In this document: positions 32,434 to 40,570 of the stretch, piece after piece
Position numbering within the stretch: the first letter of the stretch is position 1
How the letters are laid out: the number at the start of each line of letters is the position of its first letter
DNA from: Candidatus Aerophobetes bacterium Ae_b3a
GTDB lineage: Bacteria > Aerophobota > Aerophobia > Aerophobales > AE-B3A
Assembly (NCBI GenBank): GCA_005223095.1
Contig: NJBQ01000009.1
Location: 1-41,357, forward strand
DNA length: 41,357 nt
Reading direction: 5' to 3'
Position numbers and translations under genes: made by a program
Notes under the pieces: generated by a model
Databases searched by the model: none
The model's input: only the letters and a program-made list of their open reading frames with translations
What the model was told of the DNA's origin: nothing

Positions 32434-33192
32434 ATGAGCCCAACTTCAGATACAAGAGTGTTCGGAAAAAGAGTCTATTCATACTCTAAAGTAGAATCTA
32501 CTAATGATATCGCCTATACACTGGCAGAACAGGGAGCAGAAGAAGGGACAGTAGTAATAGCAATAGAGCAAACTGAGGGAAAGGGGCGAGTGGATCATTA
32601 TTGGTTTTCTCCTCCGCGAGGATTATGGCTTTCTCTTATCCTACGTCCTTTGATGGTAAGTTCTTCTATATCTCAATTGAGTCTTTTGGGAGCCCTGGGA
32701 ATAACTACCAGTATAAAGAGAATGTTTCCTCTTCTTTCCTCTGGAATTCGTTGGCCTAACGACGCTGTAATAAACGGGAAAAAGATAGGAGGAGTTCTCT
32801 GTCGGGCAAAGAATGAGCAGAGAAAAGTGGTTTTTGTCATAATGGGTATTGGTGTTAACGTGAATATAGAGGAGTTTCCTTCTCCTTTGTGCTTTACTGC
32901 TACTTCCCTTAAGAGAGAGACCGGATGTTATGTTCCAGAAGAAACTTTTCAACACTGTCTATTAGAAGAGCTGGAGAGACTTTATTTTTCTTTTTTGGAT
33001 GATTCTTCAGCCCTTTTGCAGGAAATTCGGCTATTTTCTTCTTTATTGGGAAAACAGATAAAGGTTAAAATCAACCAGGAAGAGCTTACTGGATTAGTGC
33101 AGGATATAGATGAGAAAGGAAGATTAGTTCTGAGACTAGAGAGTGGGATACAGAGAAGGATTGGTCCTGAAGAAGGGTGTATTAGCGGATAG
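32434..33192 (+). CDS. birA: Biotin-[acetyl-CoA-carboxylase] ligase
   Basis: From ATG 32434 the product has 252 residues, a class I ligase without the DNA-binding domain. It shows SKVESTND (substrate entry), EQTEGKGRVDHYWFSPPRGL (the biotinyl-AMP loop, GRVDH in place of the usual GRxGR), WPNDAVINGKKIGGVL with its catalytic lysine, and a C-terminal SH3-like domain. It attaches biotin to carboxyl carrier proteins. The frame can be extended to ATG 32353, but those extra residues come from the upstream repeat. Confidence 0.92.
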   Translation: MSPTSDTRVFGKRVYSYSKVESTNDIAYTLAEQGAEEGTVVIAIEQTEGKGRVDHYWFSPPRGLWLSLILRPLMVSSSISQLSLLGALGITTSIKRMFPLLSSGIRWPNDAVINGKKIGGVLCRAKNEQRKVVFVIMGIGVNVNIEEFPSPLCFTATSLKRETGCYVPEETFQHCLLEELERLYFSFLDDSSALLQEIRLFSSLLGKQIKVKINQEELTGLVQDIDEKGRLVLRLESGIQRRIGPEEGCISG

Positions 33193-33195
33193 GGA

Positions 33196-33252
33196 AAACA
33201 AGAAACATTGAGGAGAGTACCCTTGTCCTCAGGAGAGAGGGGCAGGGTGAGG
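33196..33252. repeat. Short C/G-rich inverted repeat between birA and coaX
   Basis: ACCCTTGTCCTCAGGAGAG and then GGGCAGGGTGAGGGG fold on themselves and resemble scattered CCTCACCCT-type repeats. It forms the ribosome-entry region of coaX. Confidence 0.35.
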
Positions 33253-33257
33253 GGAAA

Positions 33258-34016
33258 ATGAATCTAACAATAGATGTAGGCAATACTTTAGTTAAGGTAG
33301 GATTATTTAAGAAGAGAAAGTTGATTCTAAGTGGTGAGTTTGCCACCCATCCCAGGAAGGAGATCGATGAATGGGGAATCCTGCTTTCGCAGTGGACAAA
33401 CAATTGCCAGGAAAAAGTCACTATTGAAAAAGCAGTTATTTCTTCTGTAGTTTCTTCTATTTTTGCTCCTCTGAAAAGAGCAGTGGAGAAATATTTCAGG
33501 GTTCCCTCTTTTGAGGTAAAAGGAGATAAAATAGGAGTTCCTATTCTTTGCGACAATCCAGGAGAAGTCGGAGCGGATAGAATAGCCAATGTGGTTGCTG
33601 CTTCTGAATTATACAAACTTCCGGCAATAGTCATAGACTTCGGGACTGCTACCACCTTTGATGTAATATCGAAAAAGGGAGAATATCTAGGGGGGGTCAT
33701 TGCTCCGGGAGTAAGATGCAACATAGAAAGCCTGGCTGAAAAAGCAGAAGCACTCTTTGCTGTGGAATTAAGAAAACCAGCAGGGGTAATTGGCAAAAAT
33801 ACCAGGAACAGTCTGGTTTCAGGAATATTCTACTACTCGCTGGGAGGAATTAAGCAAATAATAAAAGAGATAAAGGAGGAACTGAGAGAAAAAACAGAGG
33901 TCATCGCTACAGGAGGTCTGGGTATTCTCTTGGCTCAGGAATGCGAAGAAATAGATGATGTCAATCCTATATTGACCCTGGAAGGACTCAATCTGATCGG
34001 GGAAAAATGGGCATAA
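33258..34016 (+). CDS. coaX: Type III pantothenate kinase
   Basis: The 252-residue ASKHA-fold kinase has the phosphate-binding IDVGNTLVKVGLF at the N-terminus, NPGEVGADRIANVVAA near 98-113, the catalytic-site VIDFGTATTFDVI and GVIAPGVRCNIESLAEKA. It makes 4'-phosphopantothenate, the first step of CoA synthesis. It ends the birA-coaX pair, an arrangement common in bacteria. AGGGTGAGGGG precedes the ATG. Confidence 0.94.
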   Translation: MNLTIDVGNTLVKVGLFKKRKLILSGEFATHPRKEIDEWGILLSQWTNNCQEKVTIEKAVISSVVSSIFAPLKRAVEKYFRVPSFEVKGDKIGVPILCDNPGEVGADRIANVVAASELYKLPAIVIDFGTATTFDVISKKGEYLGGVIAPGVRCNIESLAEKAEALFAVELRKPAGVIGKNTRNSLVSGIFYYSLGGIKQIIKEIKEELREKTEVIATGGLGILLAQECEEIDDVNPILTLEGLNLIGEKWA

Positions 34017-34034
34017 TAGGTCTCGAATCTTCCT

Positions 34035-35228
34035 ATGAGTGAAAGAAATGTATCTGCCAATATCCTCAGGTCGGTATCCTTGGGTCATGCCTTAACTGAT
34101 ATGTACTGGCTCATCTTCCCCATTCTTCTTCCCCTTATTAAGAAGGAATTCAGTCTAAGCTATACCCAGGCAGGTCTTCTAATTACCGCTTTCACTGTGA
34201 CTACCGGCCTGGGTTCTTTCATTAGCGGCTATTTAGGTGACCGTTTTGGCCAGAGAATTCTCCTCAGTGGAGGATTCTTGATTGCTTCTTTGGCCCTGAT
34301 ACTCTGTGCTAACACCAGCTTCTACTGGCAATTGCTCCTTGCCTCACTTCTGGTAGGAGCAGGAGCCAGTACTTTTCATCCGAGCACGATTGCTTTGCTT
34401 ATGAACTTGTTCTCTGAAAGAAGAGGCAGAATTCTAGGCACTTTTATGCTCTCCGGGTGGATAGGAGCGGCAGTTATGCTTACAGGAGTATCCTATCTGG
34501 CCGGTAGAATGTTAAGCTGGCGGCAGATAGTCTTTATTCTTGCCTGGCCGGGCCTAATATTTGCTCCTTTCTTTTTCCGTTCTCTTCGTTTTCCAATAAG
34601 GAAACGGGAGTCGCACCCTCAAACCAAATTAGAGTCGGCTCACCTATCCCGGGATACTCTATTTCTCTTGATTATCTTCTTTGCAGCTAACCTGATACTA
34701 ACTATAAGCTTCTATGGTGTGTATAATTTCATTCCTACTTTTATGGTGCACGCAAAGGATATATCAGTAGGGAAAGCTGGCTACTTTTACATATTTGCAG
34801 CTATGGGAGGAATGATAGGTTCGTTCTTCAGCGGGAGATTAGTGGATAGATTTTCTTCCTTGCTGGTTATTCTGATGGCAACAGTCATCGCTATTCCGGT
34901 CATTCTTCTATTGACGCTGGCCACTAACCCCATTAACCTGGCATTACTTCTCATTCTTTTCGGAATCTGCTATTCGAGTGTATTTCCTCCACAAAACGTC
35001 TATCTGGCTAATCTAGTCTCAAGTTATGCTCTGGGAAAGACCTATGGGCTCATTCAGTGTCTATCTATTCTGGTAGGTGCTGCCGCCCCTGGGATAATGG
35101 GTTTCTTGGCTGACAACTTGGGACTTATTTCAGCCTTGCAATTAGGCGCTGTCCCTCTTTTACTAGCAGGAGCGCTTTTTATATATCTTAGAACTCGTGA
35201 TTCTCTAGCAGGTACAAAACTTGTATAA
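34035..35228 (+). CDS. Major facilitator superfamily transporter
   Basis: The 397-residue protein has about 12 hydrophobic helices in two halves. The typical loop 2-3 motif GYLGDRFGQRILL is near residue 66, with a counterpart SGRLVDRFSSLLV in the second half. The start follows coaX by 18 bases. No binding residues identify the substrate. The following DUF1537 kinase suggests a hydroxyacid or sugar acid, but this is weak inference. Confidence 0.88.
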   Translation: MSERNVSANILRSVSLGHALTDMYWLIFPILLPLIKKEFSLSYTQAGLLITAFTVTTGLGSFISGYLGDRFGQRILLSGGFLIASLALILCANTSFYWQLLLASLLVGAGASTFHPSTIALLMNLFSERRGRILGTFMLSGWIGAAVMLTGVSYLAGRMLSWRQIVFILAWPGLIFAPFFFRSLRFPIRKRESHPQTKLESAHLSRDTLFLLIIFFAANLILTISFYGVYNFIPTFMVHAKDISVGKAGYFYIFAAMGGMIGSFFSGRLVDRFSSLLVILMATVIAIPVILLLTLATNPINLALLLILFGICYSSVFPPQNVYLANLVSSYALGKTYGLIQCLSILVGAAAPGIMGFLADNLGLISALQLGAVPLLLAGALFIYLRTRDSLAGTKLV

Positions 35229-35289
35229 CTCTCACCAGAATGGCAATTTCTCAATGACATATGATTCAGATCTGGTTTGAGGAGAGCAA

Positions 35290-36579
35290 ATGATAGGTAT
35301 CGACGATTATCAAAAGAATGCTATAGTTATTGCAGATGATTTGACCGGAGCACACGAGATTGGAATGATTCTCGTAGGTTGTAAAAAGAGAAGTTTTGTC
35401 TTGATTAGAGAGCCAGGAGATGCAGAAATTGAATCTCTTCTGAATCACTATGATGCGTTAGTAATTGATCTCGACTCTCGTCACCTGGATGGAAAGAGAG
35501 CCTATGAGCGAGTAAAAGCTGTCCTGGGTTGCTCTGAGAAGATTAGGAGTGGATTGATGTACAAGAAAATAGATTCTACTGTTCGGGGCAACCTAGCCGA
35601 AGAAATAGATGCAATCCTGGATGAGAAATTGGCGGATATGGTTTTTTTCGTTCCCGCTTTGCCCGAGATGAAAAGAATCACTGTGGGAGGATATCATCTG
35701 GTAAACCACATTCCTGTTGGCAAAACGCAATACTCAGAGGGCATTGGGTCTTCAAAGGTATCCTATCTTCCCACTCTAATAAGAGAGAAAAGCAGATACG
35801 AAGTGGATAGAATTCCCCTTCAAGTTGTAGAATCAGGATATGAGGAGACAATAAAGTACTCTAGAACCTGTTATGAAAAAGGAGCGAGAATTCTGGTAGG
35901 CGACGCCTGCACGAACGAAGATTTAGGTATTATTAGAGAGGCGATTCTAAGAATCGATCTGAAGATATTGCCTGTGGGTTCAGCAGGCCTTTTTCAACAA
36001 TTCTTCCCGCCACGCAGCTTCCGTGATACTTATCCTTGTCTGGTGGTCTGCGGTTCTCTGAACAAAGTTAGTCGAGCTCAAGTAGAAAAGCTCAGGGCAC
36101 ATCACCAAGTAAAGACAGTAGAGTTAAGTCTAATGCAGGTTTTCAAGAACAAAGCTCATGAGCTCAAAAGAACTATCAAGACAGTGTGCTCGATTCTAGA
36201 GGAGGGCTCTAACGTAATCCTTTCTACTCCTCAGAATAATTACCAGCCAAATTTGCCAAACAAACCTAAGAAGGAAAACTACTTCGCTACCGAAATAGAG
36301 CAATTCCTTGCCAGGGTTGTGAGAGAGACAATAGATATCCAGAAGGTCTCTGGGCTAGTACTTACAGGTGGCGATATTTCAGTATCCATCATTCGTGCTT
36401 TAGAGGCCACGGGAATAGAGGTAAAAAGACAATTGGCTGATCTAGTCCCCGTAGGCATTCTTAGGGGTGGTCCTTTTGATGGGCTATCAGTCATAACCAA
36501 AACAGGGGGATTTGGAGAAGAGCAGATATTGATAAATGCGGTAGAATATTTAAGAAATAAAACGCTATATGAGGGATAA
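35290..36579 (+). CDS. Four-carbon acid sugar kinase family protein (DUF1537/OtnK-like)
   Basis: The 429-residue protein has both halves of the family. The N-terminal domain has IVIADDLTGAHEIGM and YKKIDSTVRGNLAEEI (the substrate-binding KxDST-RG motif). The C-terminal nucleotide-binding domain has LVLTGGDISVSIIRAL, GPFDGLSVITKTGGFGEE and a final LINAVEYLRN. Members phosphorylate threonate, erythronate or related acids, and some have other substrates. GGAGAG precedes the ATG. It could work with the oxidases in sugar acid degradation. It is the last gene before the tRNA. Confidence 0.88.
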   Translation: MIGIDDYQKNAIVIADDLTGAHEIGMILVGCKKRSFVLIREPGDAEIESLLNHYDALVIDLDSRHLDGKRAYERVKAVLGCSEKIRSGLMYKKIDSTVRGNLAEEIDAILDEKLADMVFFVPALPEMKRITVGGYHLVNHIPVGKTQYSEGIGSSKVSYLPTLIREKSRYEVDRIPLQVVESGYEETIKYSRTCYEKGARILVGDACTNEDLGIIREAILRIDLKILPVGSAGLFQQFFPPRSFRDTYPCLVVCGSLNKVSRAQVEKLRAHHQVKTVELSLMQVFKNKAHELKRTIKTVCSILEEGSNVILSTPQNNYQPNLPNKPKKENYFATEIEQFLARVVRETIDIQKVSGLVLTGGDISVSIIRALEATGIEVKRQLADLVPVGILRGGPFDGLSVITKTGGFGEEQILINAVEYLRNKTLYEG

Positions 36580-36687
36580 CAAGTCTTTACTTAGACAAAA
36601 CTACAAAAACTCTATCCTACTGCGGTCTTCGAGCCCACAGATCAACAAGCACAAACTATCTTGCAGGCTTCCAAAACAGAGTAAGTA

Positions 36688-36716
36688 TTGACCAGAACGC
36701 TTTTTTGTGATAGAAT
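36688..36716 (+). promoter_or_regulatory. Promoter of the tRNA-Arg gene
   Basis: TTGACC (36688-36693) and TAGAAT (36711-36716) with a 17-base spacer lie about 60 bases ahead of the tRNA. Confidence 0.6.
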
Positions 36717-36775
36717 GCTTTTGAGACAAGAAGAGAGGGCTTCACAAATCCCGTATCAAGAGTCTTTCCAGGCAT

Positions 36776-36852
36776 GCGCCTGTAGCTCAGGAGGATAGAG
36801 CAGCGGTTTCCTAAACCGCGGGCCGCGGGTTCGAGTCCTGCCAGGCGCACCA
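36776..36852 (+). tRNA. tRNA-Arg (anticodon CCT), with encoded CCA
   Basis: All four stems pair. The acceptor is GCGCCTG/CAGGCGC, the D arm GCTC/GAGC and the anticodon stem GCGGT/ACCGC around TTCCTAA. The T arm is GCGGG/CCTGC around TTCGAGT. The anticodon CCT (36810-36812) reads AGG. Discriminator A is followed by CCA. A - strand frame across it is not a gene. It is the likely attachment site for the accessory genes that follow. Confidence 0.96.
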
Positions 36853-36883
36853 GCAATCCCTTTAGTGAAAAAGGTTTCAGGAC

Positions 36884-36993
36884 CTACCTCATTCGGTCAC
36901 TTCCTTGATTTCCCCTTCTTGTGACCAATTTGTGACCATCCAATTCTTCTATGTTATTTACTTCAATCCATTTTTCAATTTTTCTGACTTTGA
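36884..36993 (-). pseudogene. Possible integrase C-terminal remnant next to the tRNA
   Basis: On the - strand 36 codons are open between a TGA and the TAG at 36884. They read IKVRKIEKWIEVNNIEEL and then DGHKLVTRRGNQGSDRMR. GHKLVT-like tails occur on some tyrosine integrases of tRNA-inserted elements, and the tail lies only 30 bases from the tRNA 3' end. No catalytic residues are present, so this is a weak call. Confidence 0.25.
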
Positions 36994-37001
36994 TTCAATT
37001 C

Positions 37002-37035
37002 GGGGGTTGACACCCCCTTTCTAATTATTTATAAT
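37002..37035 (+). promoter_or_regulatory. Consensus promoter with overlapping palindrome
   Basis: TTGACA (37007-37012), a 17-base spacer and TATAAT (37030-37035) are a perfect consensus. GGGGGT-TGAC-ACCCCC (37002-37017) is a perfect inverted repeat lying over the -35 box. The predicted start near 37042 leaves only 8-14 bases before the first gene's ATG. Confidence 0.8.
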
Positions 37036-37049
37036 TGAGTCGGGAGCTG

Positions 37050-37292
37050 ATGAGAATGACCAAGAAGAGCAAAGTCAAAATTGTGCTGGGGGAAAACGAC
37101 GTTTCGAAAGAGGGCCCTATGAACCCTAAGTGGGCAGCAAGGATGCTCGAAATGGGTATTGAGGGTCAGATACGTAGGTTTAAGAAGTGCCCGAATGTTC
37201 TTGCGGAGATGGGTTACAAAGCATCGGTTAAAAAAGGAGAGCGACGAAGGAGGGGGAGAGAGGAGAGTCGAAGAGAAAATGACGAATGGTGA
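37050..37292 (+). CDS. Small basic protein of unknown function
   Basis: The product is about 80 residues from ATG 37050 (or 78 from 37056) behind GGGAG. The C-terminus is very rich in Arg, Lys and Glu. The middle part MNPKWAARMLEMGIEGQI, then RRFKKCPNVLAEMGY, looks like a compact helical segment. I do not recognise the family. It is expressed from the strong promoter at 37007 with almost no leader. It overlaps the following membrane protein gene by 14 bases, so the two are probably coupled. Confidence 0.6.
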   Translation: MRMTKKSKVKIVLGENDVSKEGPMNPKWAARMLEMGIEGQIRRFKKCPNVLAEMGYKASVKKGERRRRGREESRRENDEW

Positions 37293-37752
37293 GCTGCAAA
37301 GGGATATTCGAACTGTAGAAAAAATTTATGAGATTGTTAAAAGTGAATTTGATTTTATATTAAACATCGATACCGGTCATGCTCAGAGAGCAGCTACTGT
37401 TTTTAGTTTTAGTGGAGTAATATTGTCTATTGCCTTTGCACTTTATCCGCGTGGTATACCATTTGTTCCGCTTTTCATAACTGGAGTATGCGTTATTTGT
37501 GCTAGTCTTGTTTTGTCATTCTTTGCCATAAAGACTTGGAAGATCAGAGGAGGTCCTACTCCTCGAGTATTGGCTAGGAAATATGTAGACGCAGACTACG
37601 AGAGTGTTCTAAGGCAAGTCATTTCGGTTCTTATAGACGCTTTGACGTACAATAAGAAAAAAGCTTTTATGAGAGGTCTTATAGTTGATTGGGCATTAGT
37701 TTGTGTAGTTGTTGGAGTGATTTTTCTTGCGTCAAGCGTTTTAGTTAATTAG
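37279..37752 (+). CDS. Three-helix membrane protein of unknown function
   Basis: From ATG 37279 the product has 157 residues. The longer frame from 37159 covers the previous gene and is unlikely. A soluble N-terminal helix (1-35) is followed by two close membrane helices (about 38-56 and 60-82). A cytoplasmic stretch with PRVLARKYVDADYESVL comes next, then a C-terminal membrane helix (about 132-155). This order resembles small effector-like membrane modules such as the SLATT and Pycsar TM families, but no diagnostic motif was recognised, so the link is only topological. It overlaps the basic protein gene. Confidence 0.7.
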   Translation: MTNGELQRDIRTVEKIYEIVKSEFDFILNIDTGHAQRAATVFSFSGVILSIAFALYPRGIPFVPLFITGVCVICASLVLSFFAIKTWKIRGGPTPRVLARKYVDADYESVLRQVISVLIDALTYNKKKAFMRGLIVDWALVCVVVGVIFLASSVLVN

Positions 37753-37772
37753 CTAGAAAGGGGGCGATTTTA

Positions 37773-37907
37773 TTGAGTGCAAAGAAGAAAAATAACTCGG
37801 ATAATGAACCTTTGCCAGACCCTGACCTGACACAGTATTTTAGGAAAGGCCGTGTAGTTGAAGGAGAGGAGAAGGGAAAGAAAAGCACCGAGGAAAAAGG
37901 AGATTAG
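37773..37907 (+). CDS. Small charged protein, 44 residues
   Basis: TTG at 37773 follows AAGGGGGCG. The product starts MSAKKKNNSDNEPLPDPDL and continues TQYFRKGRVVEGEEKGKK. It has no membrane segment. The frame is short and unrecognised, but the RBS and position 20 bases after the membrane gene in the same direction support it. Its last codons form the left arm of the inverted repeat at 37891-37920. Confidence 0.5.
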   Translation: MSAKKKNNSDNEPLPDPDLTQYFRKGRVVEGEEKGKKSTEEKGD

Positions 37908-37920
37908 TTTCCTTTTTCCT
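37891..37920 (+). terminator. Purine/pyrimidine inverted repeat at the end of the small operon
   Basis: AGGAAAAAGGA and TCCTTTTTCCT are exact 11-base inverted copies with an 8-base loop. It spans the stop codon of the 44-residue gene. The pyrimidine arm may also act as a U-rich terminator tail. Confidence 0.5.
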
Positions 37921-37959
37921 GCTCACTGAAAAGAAGAAGCGATAAAGATTATTTAGAGA

Positions 37960-38100
37960 ACAGGATGATGTATTATCTGCCCCCATTAACTGTACCACTT
38001 TCTTAAGTTAGAGTCACGGTCATAATGGCCTCAGGTGCAGGTGGCCGATAATTTGAACACAATATGGCCGTACTTGCCCAAAACTGGATTGACAAGTATT
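37960..38100. mobile_element. Possible IS21-like terminal region
   Basis: Regularly spaced TGGCC units (near 38026, 38040 and 38064) and TAACTGTACCACTTT resemble the multiple short terminal repeats at IS21-family ends. No istA or istB frame is visible. This is a weak pattern call. Confidence 0.25.
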
Positions 38101-38277
38101 AAGATTTGCCCTGCGTTGGACCGGAATATCATAGGCCGGAATCTTTATTTCTCCTTCGAAGTTTTCGAAAAAAATTCTGATATCGTCCTGCCAGAGGTAC
38201 CAGGCAATCCCGTGACTACAAAGGGAAGTTTTACTGGGAGGGGTATGACATTTTATTTTGTAGAAAGGGTGACATAA
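38035..38277 (+). CDS. Doubtful 80-residue ORF
   Basis: The frame runs from GTG 38035 and includes PVTTKGSFTGRGMTFYFVE. It has no good RBS and begins inside the TGGCC repeat region. It may be a gene fragment rather than a working gene. I do not recognise it. Confidence 0.2.
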   Translation: MQVADNLNTIWPYLPKTGLTSIKICPALDRNIIGRNLYFSFEVFEKNSDIVLPEVPGNPVTTKGSFTGRGMTFYFVERVT

Positions 38278-38309
38278 TTAGTTTATGTTGACATTACGAG
38301 CACAGACAC

Positions 38310-38337
38310 TTTACAGATTGTAGATTTTGTATATGAT
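38310..38337 (+). promoter_or_regulatory. Candidate promoter of the PEP-synthase-like genes
   Basis: TTTACA (38310-38315) and TATGAT (38332-38337) with a 16-base spacer lie about 80 bases ahead of the gene. Confidence 0.45.
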
Positions 38338-38418
38338 CAGGTCATACACAGATGTACGCCGAAGTCTGAAAATGGTAGAAAGATTTATGAACCTACTCGG
38401 TTATCCAATCATAAAGAG

Positions 38419-39393
38419 GTGGTTGAAATCGGCACGGTAAGAATGCTTCTAGAAATACAGAAGCCAAAAGTCTCAGAACTTGGAGGCAAGGGATACTCGT
38501 TAGCCATACTAGCCAGTAAGGGTTTTGATGTCCCTAAGGGTTTTGTAGTCACGTCTAAGGCATTTCTCAGTTTTTTGGAGCATAATAATCTAGTGGGAAA
38601 AATGGAGCAAGTGGCATCTAGAATTGATAAGACAAATTTCAAGGCAAATGGTAAGGAGATTAGGAGTTCAATTTCAGCAGGGGAAATGCCCCCAGAAATA
38701 GTTTCAGAGACCGAGAAGTGCTCAAATAGTCTGGATGCTCGATATGTCGCTGTGAGGTCGTCCGCTGTGGGCGAAGATAGCTTAAGAACATCGTTTGCTG
38801 GCATGCACGATACATACCTGAACATAAAGTCAGAGACTGGCTTGATCGTAAATTACGTCAAGAAATGCTGGGCATCTTTTTTCAATGAGAGAGCGATTAT
38901 TTATCGTATTAGAAAGAGCTTGCCTCATCTAGAAAGTATGGCAGTACTGGTTCAGGAGATGGTCCCGTCAGAGATCTCTGGAACCACATTTACAGCACAT
39001 CCTGATACCCGAGATGTAGACGTTATTGTGATAGAATGCTCATGGGGCCTTGGCGAAGCAGTAGTCTCGGGCTTGGTTATCCCTGACCGTTATATCGTTG
39101 AGAAAAGCAGTCTCAAAGTCATTAGAAAGATCCTTGGAAGCAAAAAAGTAACAATAGAAACTACAGAAAACGGTGTGGTGCGAATAGACACGCCTGAAGA
39201 TAAAACGATTTCATTTTGCCTGGATGACGTTCTGATTGAAAATCTTGCCAAGGTCTGTTTAGACATAGAGAGAGTTCTTGAGTATCCACAAGACATAGAA
39301 TGGTGTATCCAAGAAAATAAGATATGGTTACTTCAATCACGATATATAACGACCTTGGGAGGTAACATTCATGAAAAGTCAAACCATGAATAA
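38419..39393 (+). CDS. Stand-alone PEP-synthase/PPDK-type ATP-grasp domain protein
   Basis: The 324-residue protein is just the nucleotide-binding domain of PEP synthase, PPDK and rifampin phosphotransferase. It shows LGGKGYSLA near 20, DVPKGFVVTSKAFLSFL, the ATP-site VAVRSSAVGEDSLRTSFAGM, EISGTTFTAHPDT, CSWGLGEAVVSGLVIPDRY and QDIEWCIQENKIWLLQSR. In full enzymes it phosphorylates a swivelling histidine domain using ATP. Here the chain ends after this domain, and the middle domain is the next gene, overlapping by 23 bases. GTG 38419 has a poorly placed RBS. ATG 38443 is an alternative start. It is a natural split enzyme or an independent subunit, and its substrate is unknown. Confidence 0.87.
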   Translation: MVEIGTVRMLLEIQKPKVSELGGKGYSLAILASKGFDVPKGFVVTSKAFLSFLEHNNLVGKMEQVASRIDKTNFKANGKEIRSSISAGEMPPEIVSETEKCSNSLDARYVAVRSSAVGEDSLRTSFAGMHDTYLNIKSETGLIVNYVKKCWASFFNERAIIYRIRKSLPHLESMAVLVQEMVPSEISGTTFTAHPDTRDVDVIVIECSWGLGEAVVSGLVIPDRYIVEKSSLKVIRKILGSKKVTIETTENGVVRIDTPEDKTISFCLDDVLIENLAKVCLDIERVLEYPQDIEWCIQENKIWLLQSRYITTLGGNIHEKSNHE

Positions 39394-40546
39394 CAAGGTA
39401 GATTGGGCAAAAATCCTGACCAGACAAATTACTCCACAAATCATGCCGATAGTAACATCACCTAAATGTTACTTTTTTAGCGCATTGGGGGCTGGATTTA
39501 AGAATCAGATGTATGTACCAAGAGGGAGAAAGCATGAGTTTTACTTTGGTGGGAAAGAATGGGGTGATTTTGGCGAAGCAGTAATCAAGAAAATCGAAGG
39601 AGATGAGAACTTCATATGGGGTCATACTAAAGCCTGTGTTGCTCTGTGTGATGAAATTAGATCTTTTACTAAGCAAATTAGGCACACAGACTTGACTAAA
39701 GAGACCAGACAAGAACTGAGAAATATCTATTCTGAGTACATTAACAAGTTCGAGGAATATTACCTTTTCATGTGGACACCTCATATAATTGAAGACTATC
39801 TTGAAGGGGCAATAAAAGAAGACCTCAAAAAGGAGCTAGAAAAAATTGGTAAGATGGGCTTGTTCGATAATTTTATGAGTACAATATCGACAAAAGTTAG
39901 ACTAAATCTTGCAGAATTAGAGGAAGTGGAGCTATTGAAAATTGCCAAAAAGTTGAAAAATAGAGGCAGCAGAATCGACGAGGAAATTGATGGATTGATA
40001 GAGAACCATGCAGCCAGCTGGGCATGGCTTCCATTTTACAGTTTGGATATGGATATTTGGCAAAAGAATTATTTTGCTGAAAGGATAAGGAAATTTGAAG
40101 ATCCTACAGGTGAACTCTTGAAGAGAGAGCAAAATACGTCGGAGAAGGAAGAGGATCTAAAAAAAGTGAAGCAAACACTGAAGAAAAATGAAAAATTGCT
40201 AAATCTAATAGACATATTGCAGGATTATTTATTCTTAAGAACTGATAGAACAGATACACTAAGAATAGTACTTTATAATGTCAAGCCTTTTCTTGACGAG
40301 GTTGCTAGAAGGATTGGCTGGAAATATGATGAGGTCATATATCTAACACCGGATGAAGTCTTGAATCTTTTGAATGGAGGTGTTTTGGTTGATAGAAACG
40401 AAATCAAAGATCGCCAAAAACATTTTCTAATTTTGGCAAAGGGAGAAGAACAAATACGTATCGTTTCAAAGGAAGATGAGATAAGAAGGGTTATTGTCTT
40501 AAGAGGCATCATTTTTTATGTTTTTTCTATTGGTTTATTTTTCTAA
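39371..40546 (+). CDS. PEP-utilising enzyme middle region, lacking the phosphohistidine domain
   Basis: The 391-residue mostly helical protein resembles the central acceptor-binding part of PEP-synthase/rifampin-phosphotransferase-like proteins. It has WAWLPFYSLDMDIWQKNYF near 210-230 and DEVARRIGWKYDEVIYLTP. DRQKHFLI and SKEDEIRRV come near the end. In relatives a (L/K)RG(I/V)-type turn leads into the swivelling domain with the catalytic His. Here the reading after VIVLRGI becomes FYVFSIGLFF and stops in AT-rich DNA. It looks truncated at about 40510. GGGAGGT lies ahead of ATG 39371, and the start lies within the ATP-grasp gene. Confidence 0.75.
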   Translation: MKSQTMNNKVDWAKILTRQITPQIMPIVTSPKCYFFSALGAGFKNQMYVPRGRKHEFYFGGKEWGDFGEAVIKKIEGDENFIWGHTKACVALCDEIRSFTKQIRHTDLTKETRQELRNIYSEYINKFEEYYLFMWTPHIIEDYLEGAIKEDLKKELEKIGKMGLFDNFMSTISTKVRLNLAELEEVELLKIAKKLKNRGSRIDEEIDGLIENHAASWAWLPFYSLDMDIWQKNYFAERIRKFEDPTGELLKREQNTSEKEEDLKKVKQTLKKNEKLLNLIDILQDYLFLRTDRTDTLRIVLYNVKPFLDEVARRIGWKYDEVIYLTPDEVLNLLNGGVLVDRNEIKDRQKHFLILAKGEEQIRIVSKEDEIRRVIVLRGIIFYVFSIGLFF

Positions 40547-40570
40547 GATTTAAAGACTTAATAAAAAAAC

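Noticed and set aside
33182-33796. 204-residue - strand ORF opposite coaX
   Set aside because: It is a shadow of the well-supported coaX gene on the + strand.
36656-36856. 66-residue - strand ORF
   Set aside because: It is antisense to the tRNA-Arg gene. Such frames are common false calls.
37159-37292. Longer N-terminus of the membrane protein
   Set aside because: It would overlap the preceding gene for 130 bases. ATG 37279 fits the gene order better.
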